NCBI GenBank assembly: GCA_946894095.1
Contig: OX335655.1
Location: 12,958,001 to 13,022,000 of the forward strand
Source: Incurvaria masculella
Lineage: Eukaryota > Arthropoda > Insecta > Lepidoptera > Incurvariidae
Direction: 5' to 3'
DNA length: 64,000 bases
Numbering within the stretch: position 1 is the first letter of the stretch; every line of letters begins with the position of its first letter. The notes below the pieces were generated by a model, which did no database searches, was not told the origin of the DNA, and saw nothing but the letters and a program-made list of their open reading frames with translations. Made by a program: the position numbers and the translations under genes. Positions 47,001-59,000 of the stretch are shown one piece after another.

Positions 47001-50000
47001 AAATTGGCGTTACGGCAAACCGATCGACTGGCGTTTTCAAATGTATGGAGAAATTTAAGAGCGCGCGCAGTGGGCGTTAAGCGAACTAACATTTGCGAGT
47101 CCGAGCTTGATTTGACAGCTTACTCAACGTTGCCGTAAATACTTCGACGTTGCCGTTTACGTCCACTCCGCGTTTTCATACAAATCGGAAGTCCGCGTTT
47201 GACTTTGACAGCTTGAAGAAGTAAAACCACAGAATATCTAGTAAAAACTTGTATGGAGTTTGACGTTTTTATGGAACTTCGAAGTTACGTAAACGCCAAT
47301 TTAGGTGAGAACTGAGACTACCGGCTCAGATTCTCAAAGCTTGTTTACACTGTTCAAGTAATTTAGTTCTATAGGGTTAAAAGTGCTCGCGCAAACATTT
47401 AAGTTGCGTACTGCAGACTACTAAGTGGAGGAAGGGGCATAAGTGACGCTACGTACTGACCGGAAATAGCTTGAAAAGCGGGAACCACGTGAGCTGAAGG
47501 CCGACGCCTTTTCGGTAGGCCGGCATCGGCACGCTGACATCCGCCATACACTGGGAGAATATAGTCAGCAGTATGAAGGTACTGCCGGCACCACACAACA
47601 TTAATTATGAATATATAAGTTGTAGAACAAATTCCCTAAAAACGGCGGTTAGTGGCCGTTTAGGTCGAATAGTGCGATTTGGTCACCAAGCGGCTCGGAC
47701 GCCCCACGCAGCTAAGTCACGCCTCTAGATTCCGAACGAATCCACGTCTACTCAATCCAGGCGGTTAGGTTAACATACTTATCTTGCCAGGTCCAAAATA
47801 AGTTCAAAATGTTTTTTCTTGATACAAATTCCACTTTCATTTGGACGTGCTAGGCTAAAGTAGACCACCAGGTCCGGTATATTGAGAGGCCACTTTTCTT
47901 TCACATATAATATAAATAGTTAATTGACTCAAGAATACCATAGCCCTATTAAGTCCCCATAACAAAAAAAAAATCGCACTCTTTTTTGGGGCAAAACAGA
48001 GAATACATTTCTGGTTTAACATGGAAAATAATAACACAGAGCCTGGAATTGCTCAGTCAATTCTACCTTAATTCAGCCTAAATTATTTCCGGGACCCGAC
48101 AGCGGCGGCCGTGGCAGTTTCGGCGTTGGTAAAGTCGGCGAAGGTGGCGTGGTATACTTGCCCAGCGGCGATGCCCCAGTGCTGCGAGGCGGCGGCGGCC
48201 GCGTGGTCGAACAGCGTGATGCCGACCAGCGCCACCGTCGGCACGATGGTGAGCGGCGTCACCAGGCGCAGCAGCGCGCCGAATATACCGAAGTAGCCTG
48301 CGCACACCAGAAGCCTAACGTAAAATATATATACTGGAAAACATGCCCTGTTCCAAATACTTCTGTTGGCGACGGCCAAGCTAAAAAGTGCTACGTTAAC
48401 TGAAATTCATGTACCTATGTTTGTATATTTCTGCATGTCTGTAAATGTGTGTATTGTATATAGAATCATTATGAAAATAAACGAGATTTCCGGGTTGTGT
48501 TTTCGTTGTCGAGGCAGTTAAGTACAGAGCCGGCCGCGCTAGCCTATCACAAGCCAGATAGGGACCGCACCCAGCGCTGTGAGCGGGGGCGCGACGAAAT
48601 AATTAGAGCGAGATAGGTAGCCCGGCCGGCGGCCCGCGGTGCTGGCGCAGCGCGACGTGTGAGCGCGCCGCGCGAGAACAAAAGAGCGCCGCCGCGGGCC
48701 AAACAGTCAGTCGCCATTCAGCCTCGGCACGGAGCACACCTCGAGATAAACAAGATACAAGCCTTGTTCTCACTGCGATCTGCCGCCTCCCCGACCTACT
48801 CTGGAAGCTCTGCTCGTCGTCCTGCCTGCCAGCCTTACAACCTGGTAGCGCCAACGAGCCTCGCCCAGCTCTGTCGCAAGCCCACCGCCGCCGCACCGTC
48901 GTCGCCTGCATCGGCTTGGAAGAGTCTGGGGGAGCTGTCCACGAGCCCTGTCCGGAGGCGCAGTCGCCACCGTTGCCGCCGCGACGACACTGCCGCGACA
49001 CACGCCGCCGCACCGTCGTCGCTCGCACCGGCTCTGAAGAGCCCGGTAGTGCTGACCCTGGCCCCGCCGACGAGATCGGCCGAACGCCCGCCGCCGCAGT
49101 GACGTCACGCCGACGTCGCCGCACCGGCCTGAGACCTGCCCTCTGGTCGCCCCGCACCTCCCGCCGCTACACCGCCTCCTGCGCCGCAACAGGCGCCCGA
49201 CGAGCGGAAGCGGGAGGTAGTCCTGGCCTTTGTTGTCATTTTTCAGAGAAACGGAACCCGGCAACACAGAGAGACGACACCCGTCGCTAACATTGGTCCT
49301 TCGAGCCGGATCTGAAGATGTCAGCGACCAGGACCGCGCGGAACCAGACCACGAGGGCAGAAGAGCCTGCTTCTCCATGCACCACCGGAAGCGCCCCCTG
49401 CGTCCCGCTGCTGCACGATGACGAGTTGGAGAGGGCCAAAATGCTACTAGCCACCTTGGAAGCGGCCAGCAAATCCTTTGAGGACGCCATGTCCTTAGAG
49501 CGACCAGCCGCCTCTATCGCCCGCGGCCGCGCCTGGCTGGCGCGAGCCGCTTTGCAAGTTATAGAAGAGGTCGCAAGACTAGAGCGCCGCCGTGTCGACG
49601 AAGAAAGGAAACGTGACGAGGAGGAAGCGAAGCAGGCCAAGCTGTTGGCTGATGAAGAAATGGAGCAGGTCAAAAAACTGGTTTACCAGCGACTAGCCGA
49701 AAAGCGAGCAGCTATCATGGCCGACTACGCGGCAGACTGTGCGCGGCACAGAGAAAAGGCACGCGCCGACGCCTGGTCACCCCCGCTGCTTACCGGGGGG
49801 AGTGCCGGAGTGCCGCCGGTTGCCACGACTCTTATCGGGTCGTCGAGTGGACTCAAACACGTTGCGACCGCGTGCCGCACCTCCGCGCCTGCCGCTGCAG
49901 GGCCGCCGGCTGCCACGAGCCTCGTCGTGTCACCGACGAGTGGGCTCATCTCCGCTGCGACCACGTGTCGCACCGCCGCGCCGGCCGCGCCTGCTGCTGC

Positions 50001-53000
50001 AGGGCCGCCGGCTGCCACGAGCCTCGTCGTGTCACCGACGAGTGGGCTCATCTCCGCTGCGACCACGTGTCGCACCGCCGCGCCGGCCGCGCCTGCCGCT
50101 GCAGGGCCGCCGGCTGCCACGAGCCTCGTCGTGTCACCGACGAGTGGGCTCATCTCCGCTGCGACCACGTGTCGCACCGCCGCGCCGGCCGCGCCTGCCG
50201 CTGCAGGGCCGCCGGCTGCCACGAGCCTCATCCTGTCGCCGACGAGTGTGCTCCTCCACGCTGCGACTGAGTGTCGCACCGCCGCGCCGGCCGCGCCTGC
50301 CGCTGCAGGGCCGCCGGCTGCCACGAGCCTCGTCGGAGCAACGACGAGTCGGCTCATCTCCGCTGCGACCACGTGTCGCACCGCCGCTCCGGCCACGCCT
50401 GTTGCTGCAGGGCCGCCGGCCGCCACGTGCCTCGTCGGAGCAACGACGAGTGGGCTCATCTGTACTGCGACCGCGGGTCGCACCGCCGCGCCGGCCGCGC
50501 CTGCTGCTGCAGGGCCGCCGGCTGCCACGAGCCTCGTCGGAGCGACGACGAGTGGGCTCATCTCCGCTGCGTCTGAGTATCGCACCGCCGCGCCGGCCGC
50601 GCCTGCTGCTGCGGGGCCGCCGGCTGCCACGAGCCTCATCCTGTCGCCGACGAGTGTGCTCCTCCACGCTGCGACTGAGTGTCGCACCGCCGCGCCGGCC
50701 GCGCCTGCCGCTGCAGGGCCGCCGGCTGCCACGAGCCTCGTCGGAGCAACGACGAGTCGGCTCATCTCCGCTGCGACCACGTGTCGCACCGCCGCTCCGG
50801 CCACGCCTGTTGCTGCAGGGCCGCCGGCCGCCACGTGCCTCGTCGGAGCAACGACGAGTGGGCTCATCTGTACTGCGACCGCGGGTCGCACCGCCGCGCC
50901 GGCCGCGCCTGCTGCTGCAGGGCCGCCGGCTGCCACGAGCCTCATCGGAGCAACGACGAGTGGGCTCAAACACGTTGCGACTGAGTGTCGCACCGCCGCT
51001 CCGACCGCGTGTCGCACCCCCGCGCCGGCCGCGCCTGCTCCTGCAGAGCCGCCGGCTGCCACGAGCCTCATCGTGTCGCCGACGAGTGTGCTCCTCCACG
51101 CTGCGACTGAGTGTCGCACCGCCGCGCCGGCCGCGCCTGCCGCTGCAGGGCCGCCGGCTGCCACGAGCCTCTTCGGAGCAACGACGAGTGGGCTCATCTG
51201 TACTGCGACCGCGGGTCGCACCGCCGCGCCGGCCGCGCCTGCTGCTGCAGGGCCGCCGGTAGCCACGAGCCTCGTCGGAGCAACGACGACTGTGCTCGTC
51301 GGGCCTACGAATGTGCCTCAACTCGCTCCGCCGCCCGCGCCTGCTAGCCGCCGGCGGAGGGGCCGGGTAAAGAATAAGACGAAAGCCGCTGCCTCACCGA
51401 AGAGGAATACCTCGTCACCAGAGAAGAGGCTCGCCAAGTCCGTGACTGCGCGGCGCACCGCGCCTGCCACGGCGCATGCGCCGTCCCGACGGTTCACCGT
51501 CCCGCCTGTTGCGCCAGTCAGACGCCGCCCGCCGCGCCATAACCAGCGTACGCGTCGACCAATGGAGTCGCCGCGCCATAAGGAGCTTGCGAGGGACGAG
51601 ACCAACAGAGGCGCAGAGGAATACCCACAAGGCATTAAGAATCCGCCCAGCCAGCCGACGAAACACCTGGGACGCAGCCGCTAGCAATGCAGACTCAAGA
51701 ACACAGGAAGAAACGCAGAAGGAACGGCAACGCAGCACGGACCGTCGCCCCAAAAGGGTGTACACGCCAGTCGTGTACAGGGGGGAGAATGTTGGCGACG
51801 GCCAAGCTAAAAAGTGCTACGTTAACTGAAATTCATGTACCTATGTTTGTATATTTCTGCATGTCTGTAAATGTGTGTATTGTATATAGAATCATTATGA
51901 AAATAAACGAGATTTCCGGGTTGTGTTTTCGTTGTCGAGGCAGTTAAGTACAGAGCCGGCCGCGCTAGCCTATCACAAGCCAGATAGGGACCGCACCCAG
52001 CGCTGTGAGCGGGGGCGCGACGAAATAATTAGAGCGAGATAGGTAGCCCGGCCGGCGGCCCGCGGTGCTGGCGCAGCGCGACGTGTGAGCGCGCCGCGCG
52101 AGAACAAAAGAGCGCCGCCGCGGGCCAAACAGTCAGTCGCCATTCAGCCTCGGCACGGAGCACACCTCGAGATAAACAAGATACAAGCCTTGTTCTCACT
52201 GCGATCTGCCGCCTCCCCGACCTACTCTGGAAGCTCTGCTCGTCGTCCTGCCTGCCAGCCTTACAACCTGGTAGCGCCAACGAGCCTCGCCCAGCTCTGT
52301 CGCAAGCCCACCGCCGCCGCACCGTCGTCGCCTGCATCGGCTTGGAAGAGTCTGGGGGAGCTGTCCACGAGCCCTGTCCGGAGGCGCAGTCGCCACCGTT
52401 GCCGCCGCGACGACACTGCCGCGACACACGCCGCCGCACCGTCGTCGCTCGCACCGGCTCTGAAGAGCCCGGTAGTGCTGACCCTGGCCCCGCCGACGAG
52501 ATCGGCCGAACGCCCGCCGCCGCAGTGACGTCACGCCGACGTCGCCGCACCGGCCTGAGACCTGCCCTCTGGTCGCCCCGCACCTCCCGCCGCTACACCG
52601 CCTCCTGCGCCGCAACAGGCGCCCGACGAGCGGAAGCGGGAGGTAGTCCTGGCCTTTGTTGTCATTTTTCAGAGAAACGGAACCCGGCAACACAGAGAGA
52701 CGACACCCGTCGCTAACAACTTCGAGCGTCTTCTTCTTGACACTTCTTACTTCTTCATCAACACTTTAATATATTTCAATAACATAAATCAATTTGAGAT
52801 GACCCTTTATGGAATAGTAGGCAGGAGTGGACTAACCGAGAAAGAGCTGGAAGAGTGCGGAGACGGCGATCGCTCCTGACAGTTCGCACATTCGCGTCAT
52901 CCAGACGACCCGCCGCTGCTCGTCCGTCATGGCGGCCAGCAGCGCGCCGTCCAGGCAGCGCCACTCGGGAAGGTTCAGGATCGCCAGCGTGGGCACCAGG

Positions 53001-56000
53001 AACGAGATCGTCCCGCCCTGAACGATCGGCAGCCGGCACCCGAATGTTGACTGCAGCCACGTGATTAGACCTGAGGAGTGTGACGAGGGTCATGATTAGT
53101 AAAATTTGGTTTACAGCGGGATCGCTGGCTGCGTTGGATACACGGAGATCGACGTGGTTGGAAAGATCAAAACCTACGATCAAATCACTGATCGATTCGA
53201 GATGTGCACGCGATGACTAAAACCCAAATTGAAAATCCTGAGAATATTCAGGGCTGAATATTCGTATCTGATAGGGAAGATTGACGGTCTCGATGATGCG
53301 TCCTGTATTATCGACGAACAGATTATGGGCCGAGTGCACGAAAGGACAAATCATCAAAATCAACATCAACATATATTTAAACATGTCACTTTGTATGGAC
53401 AGTACGGAAGGAACTCCATGCGGTTCACTAGAAGTGACGTGTTTGAGCATTGATTAACTCAGCCGTCTCTTCGTGCAATCGGGGCCTAGTTAATCCGTTG
53501 TTCGTTTACTATATTCTGGGAGGCCACGTCATTTTTGGGAATGATAACGTAAATGGCTGAAACTGGGTTCACAGGTTAGGGACCGACCCCCCGATGCGAA
53601 ATATGCCGGTCTGCCTGCCTCAAGTGGTTGCGTCACAGAATAACTAATAGTGCTACGCACAGAAGTTGCACTCCCCGACAGTAATTTTTCAATTTTCATC
53701 CTAAATGTCCTTATTATAAAGTATTTATTACGTCGCTCATTGCCGGCGCGGCGGCGAGATGAAACGCGTCGTCGCTCACCCGCCCCATATCGCTGGAATG
53801 CGGCTTGCGCTAGGGTTATCACACACGGCCGCCGCCAAACAGTATTGTTTGGTATTGTCCGGGTTATTGTTGTTATTGGCCGGGTTGATAATATCACATT
53901 TGATAAAAAGTTGGTCGAAACGGTAATAAAACATTGTCCGTGTTTTCCATTCAGTTCAATATCGCCGTGCTCAGGAAAGGAAGGTCCTGGTATGGCAAAA
54001 ACCGGCCAAGTGCGAGTCGGGCTCGCACAAGAAGGGTTCCGTACCATCGTACAAGATCAAACATTTTTTTTTTTTGTAGGAGGCATATTAAAACTTAAAC
54101 TTAAACTTTTATTATTTTTTTAATTTTACCTATTTGTTGTTCTAGCGGCAAAATAATTACACACTCTGTGAAAATTTCAGCTGCCTACCTATTACGGTTC
54201 CTGAGATACGGACGGACAGCGGAGACTTAGTAATAGGGTTCAGTTTTCACCCTTTGGGTACGGAACCCTAAAAATGAACTACATGCAGCAAAGCAGAATA
54301 GGCAATAAGTACCTGGGGCTGCCACGAATGATTGCCCATTATTGTTTCACTAGGCGAAACCAATGTATGTTGTTTTTCCTTGTAATACATGGATAAATAC
54401 TACCTAATGTATAAAAAAGTGCTGTGCTGATACCAGTTAAATTCGTGTCAATTCAATAGGCCCCTCATAACACTTTACCACATACCTACCTACATAAAGG
54501 CAAAACGTCCATAAACCTAAACTAAAAAAACAAACTCCCCTTTCAGAATATTTCGGAAGCGTAAAGAAAGTTAACTTCAAATTCTTTCGTGTACTATGAC
54601 ATCCGTTCACGCAACAATTATTATATTTAGTTCTATGATGATTAGACATTATTACGAATAAAAACGGCGAAAGTGCGCTTTTCGAAACGACTGATCGACT
54701 GGACGTAGTGGACGTGCGAGCGTGTGCGCGCGGCGGCCCTGACTGAATTTGGAACCTCGAGTTCCCGAGCGCCGTAGGTGAAGATCTCAGTAGGTATTTA
54801 GGAGTGACGGATGCCTAGTTGCGTTAGCTAGATATGGCGCCTGAAAAAGTCGTTATCATGACCAGAAAAAAATCATAACGTAAATGGCTGAAAACAGTAT
54901 GGAGCGCAAGTACTAGTTGTACTTATGTGAATTACGCAAAAACTGAACAAAAATTTGGTTGCGTTATGGAGCAAGCCCATTCAAAGATGCTTTATCGTGA
55001 CCGAAAAAAAATCATAATGTAAATGGCTGAAACCAGTATGGAATGCAACTACTAGTTGTACTCATGTGAATTACGCAAAAACTGAACAAATCTCTGGTTG
55101 CGTTTCCTAGCAATATGCGAATGAAGTTACAGATATCACTTAAATTACATTCAAGTTTTTAATAAAATCATACCTACTGGTTATTTTTGCATGATTAATA
55201 GGTATGAATATTTCCAAACAAACATTTTATTCATCATTAGGTACATACCAACATAATTTAAGCATCTGTTTTAAAAGTTAAAGTCCTAAACTAAAGCTAG
55301 ACTAGAGCCAAACACATTTAATTATACATTTAAAATGTATTAATAATGTCACCACGGGGACATAATTTTTCGGAGATATTTAACATTTACATAGTGCGAA
55401 ATCCCAAAATGTCAGAGTTAGGCAGGCGGGGATGCGAGGAGCGTTTGTTTTGGTCCGCGCTCGAGCAAACTCTGTGCGTCGCTTCCAGTAGATAAAACAC
55501 ATACAATGCGATTCAAATAAGAATAGGACAGAGCTCGTGACTAACTTCACTCGAACTAGCTCGGAAAAGTACGATAGGCATGTCCAGACGCTTCAATATC
55601 AAAGGAAGCCTGACGCTTTTTTTCATGCATCAGAACCGAGGTGTGATCCGAGTATATGCGTGTACATGCGTTTTCGTTTTTTTATTGTGTAGCGTTTTTG
55701 CCTGGCCGTGACAGCGACACTAGACAAAACACAAATCACGCAGTATAGGATGACATTAAGTGCCATTCACACAATATGCAGTTGCATGAGAAGGGGGGCT
55801 GTACTTTGCATTTTCGGTTAAGTCCGCCTTTGTGCAGTTTCGCTCTGTTAGATTTAATTGTTCTGTAAATAGTTTTTAATGTAATTTGCACAATAAAGAA
55901 TTTCTTTCTTTCTTTCTTTCTTAAGTTGCCGTTAAACTTAACATATATTTTCCCAAAAGTTCTTAGGCATTTACTGGTCCGATCTTGATTGATTATAACA

Positions 56001-59000
56001 CTTTTAAAATAGAAATGGTGAGAGGATTTCTTTTAATTAACAGTACTCATATTGCACTTCGATTGACATATAATATTTCTACACGAGAGAAGATAAAAGT
56101 AGTAACTTTAAACCAACAAACACTTCAGAAAGTCACCTTAGTCTCGAACGTATAAGGTATTTTTTTAAATTTAATTGTCGACCAAGGTAAAGGAGGTAGA
56201 AATATGTTGGTTTAGATGTTCACTGTTGTTCGACATATTATTTTACGTTTACGAAAATAGTGTTCAGCTTACGCGTCGAGCTAACGTTTCGTCCACCACG
56301 CAGTGGACATCATTAGGATTCGCGACGCGACCTGGAGGACCTCTGACGCTTCGTCCAGTCAGATTTAAACTGCAGGTCGTCGGCTGCCAGATTGTAGCTG
56401 TGGCTTGGTTCAGCCGCAGATGAGGGTAGTGACGAAGAATTCCGTTCGGCAATGAAGTCATCTGTGCGAACTATGCTAACGGTGTCACTTTGCCTCAATG
56501 TTGGCAGCTAAACTCTTGTGTTGCCATATTTCGCCAGTAACGGAGACCAACACGCTGATAGCTTCCAACTATCGTCTCTGTTAAAGTTGGAATGCCTTGT
56601 AATTTCTATCGATTCTCAAACTAAGCGTGGTATGTATTGTTTTTCTATATTTATCGTTTCAGCTTGGTCGAAGCGAATCCAATGGTTATTTCTATTATTG
56701 AAGGCATGCTCACAGATCGCCGACTTGTGGAACTTATTGTTTTTAAGAGGCTTGATGTGTTCTCCTGTTATGGTTTGAACGCTCCGTTTTGTCTGGCCAA
56801 TGTAACTTTTTTCACAGCTGCTTGGTACTTTGTAGACTCCTGGGCCCTGTAGTGGGTTTCTGTCTTTCACTGAACTAAGCATGGAAGAGATTGTTGTGAG
56901 AGGTTTGAAAAACATTTTTTTATTCCAATTTTGCTATAGAACCTTCCTATGCGATCAGTTATCCCTCGCACGTATGGGAGTTATGCGCACTGTCTTCGAC
57001 CCTGAGTCCTCAGCCATACCTTGGCACGATTCTTGTAGTCATGTAGATGATGTCCACAGCGTGGTGGCTGAACGAGACGCTATTACCACCGACACCGAAA
57101 CCTCAGTTGGGACCATAACCCCAGTAGGTCTTGCCGCCTCAGCATATCGCTTCTGTACTCGGTGAGTGCACGTGAGATGTCCACTTCTTATTTTCCTGAT
57201 AGGTACCGGAGCTATAATGCATGCTCACCGGCTGAAACCGAAGCCTAACGTTTCAATCCATGCTCGCGACGACCATGGATTGAAACGTTAAACGTTAAAC
57301 GTTGTTTCTTTGGGACATTCAAAAATAATGCATCCCACCATTCCATGACCTAGAATCAAGGCAAGTTAATTAGGGCAACTCGCCTGCATATAGGTCATGA
57401 GCATAAGGAAGGTCCTGGCATGGTAACTAGTTCCCATGTAGTGTTTTAGGCTAATATCGGACGGTCAGTTTGGTATTAGCCATCCAATGTAAAGTTAAGT
57501 ACGTAATAAAAAACTGAGGTCGCTCTCTACGCTCGGAGTAGGCAGCCCGAACATGACGTGCTTGCCGGACAACAGCAGCAGAGCAGTTACCCACTCCTGC
57601 TGGTAACTACAAAGCCACGGGTCAAATGTCGAAGCCGATGGTGGGCGCACTCCCTACGCCTATGACAGCCTAGTCCACAAGCCCGAACCGATACATTTCA
57701 AATTAAAGGGGCCCTGGGGGAATTTATGTTCCAAATACCGGAATGAAGTTCGCGGTGTAACTTCTTAGGCTGTATGTGGCAAGCTGCACTCACGTCAGGG
57801 AAACGTGGAGAAGGTCTCACGCCGTCAAGCGTTACCCGTGTTTAGACGTGGTGCATCGCGGATTTCGTTATCATTTTGTATCAAGCATCTAAAGGTTAGG
57901 CGCCTGGAGAAACTGCCTGTTTGTTGTATATTAGGGCTGTCCCTGCACCGGTATAAGTAAGAACGTATACGAAATTTCGCAAAGGACCTTCAAAGCATTG
58001 CAGCGGAGATTTTCCGGGTTTTTTTTGGGCTGCCGCTCTGGTTCCTCCTCGAACCTCAACATTGCAATTATTTTACCAATATCCCAGTGTTCTAATGTCA
58101 CACCAAAGATAATATTTTATTCACCTTTATTTCATTTTACAAAGTCACAGGAGAAACAACAGCAACGAAATATACAATGCGATTCGAATAAGAATAGGAC
58201 AGGGACCACCGCCATTTTAAATGTCAAACTGCGAAAGCCAATTAATTTCAGCATGGCGTGCAAAAAAGTTTCTGCAAAAAATATCGAATTAACATTTAGA
58301 AAAAATAATTAGTTTTAAATAAATATTATTTGAAGAACAGAGATTAAAAAAATATTCAACAACGCTATAATAAACAAAATTAACCAATAAAACAACTAAA
58401 CTAAGGCAATTTCGAGGACATCTGACACAAACTAAGCACATGTAACTATGTAATATACATAAAACAGATAACCGAAAATGCAAAGTACAGCCCCCCTACT
58501 CATGTAACTGCATATTCTGTAAATGGCAATCAATGTCATCCTACACTGCGTAGATTTGTGTTTTGTCTAGTGTCGCTGTCACGGCAGAAAGGCTACACAA
58601 TAAAAAAAAGGAAAAAGCATGTACACGCACATACTCGGATCACACCTCGATTCTGATGCATGAGTGCCGACCGTACTTTTCCAAACTAATTCAAGTGAAG
58701 TTAGTCACTAGCCCTGTCCTATTCTTATTTGAATCGCATTGTATGTGTTTTATCTACTGGAGGCGACGCGCAGAGTTTACTCGAGCGCGGACCAAAACAA
58801 ACGCTCCTCGCATCCCCGCCTGCCTAACTCTGACATTTTGGGATTCGCACTATATATATGTTAAATATCTCCAAAAAATAATGTCCCCGTGGTGACATTA
58901 TTAATACATTTTAAATGTATAATTAATTGTGTTTGGCTCTAGTCTAGCTTTAGTCTAGTATTTTAACTTTTAAAACAGATGCTAAAATGATGTTGGTATG

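Larger units (their letters stand above)
48359..52723 (+). mobile_element. Non-autonomous LTR retrotransposon, 4.36 kb with target duplication
   Basis: Inserted in SLC23 intron 4 in the opposite orientation to the gene. The 5-bp target duplication ACTTC lies at 48359-48363 and 52719-52723. The LTRs are 48364-49292 and 51790-52718. A primer-binding site TGGTCCTTCGAGCCGG starts at 49294 and a polypurine tract AGGGGGGAGAA ends at 51789. There is no protease, RT, RNase H or integrase anywhere inside. The only long frame encodes a repeat protein. The ends and primer site resemble BEL/Pao elements; this assignment is inference. Confidence 0.9.

Noticed and set aside
48659..49102. 147-codon ORF in the LTR as a gene
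   Set aside because: Present in both LTRs only because they are duplicates; no domain, composition effect likely.
49725..51321. Long minus-strand and second-frame ORFs (up to 513 codons) across the 102-bp repeats
   Set aside because: The unit length is a multiple of three and the sequence is GC-rich, so several frames stay open together. The plus frame from 49318 alone has a non-repeat start and end and starts just after the LTR.
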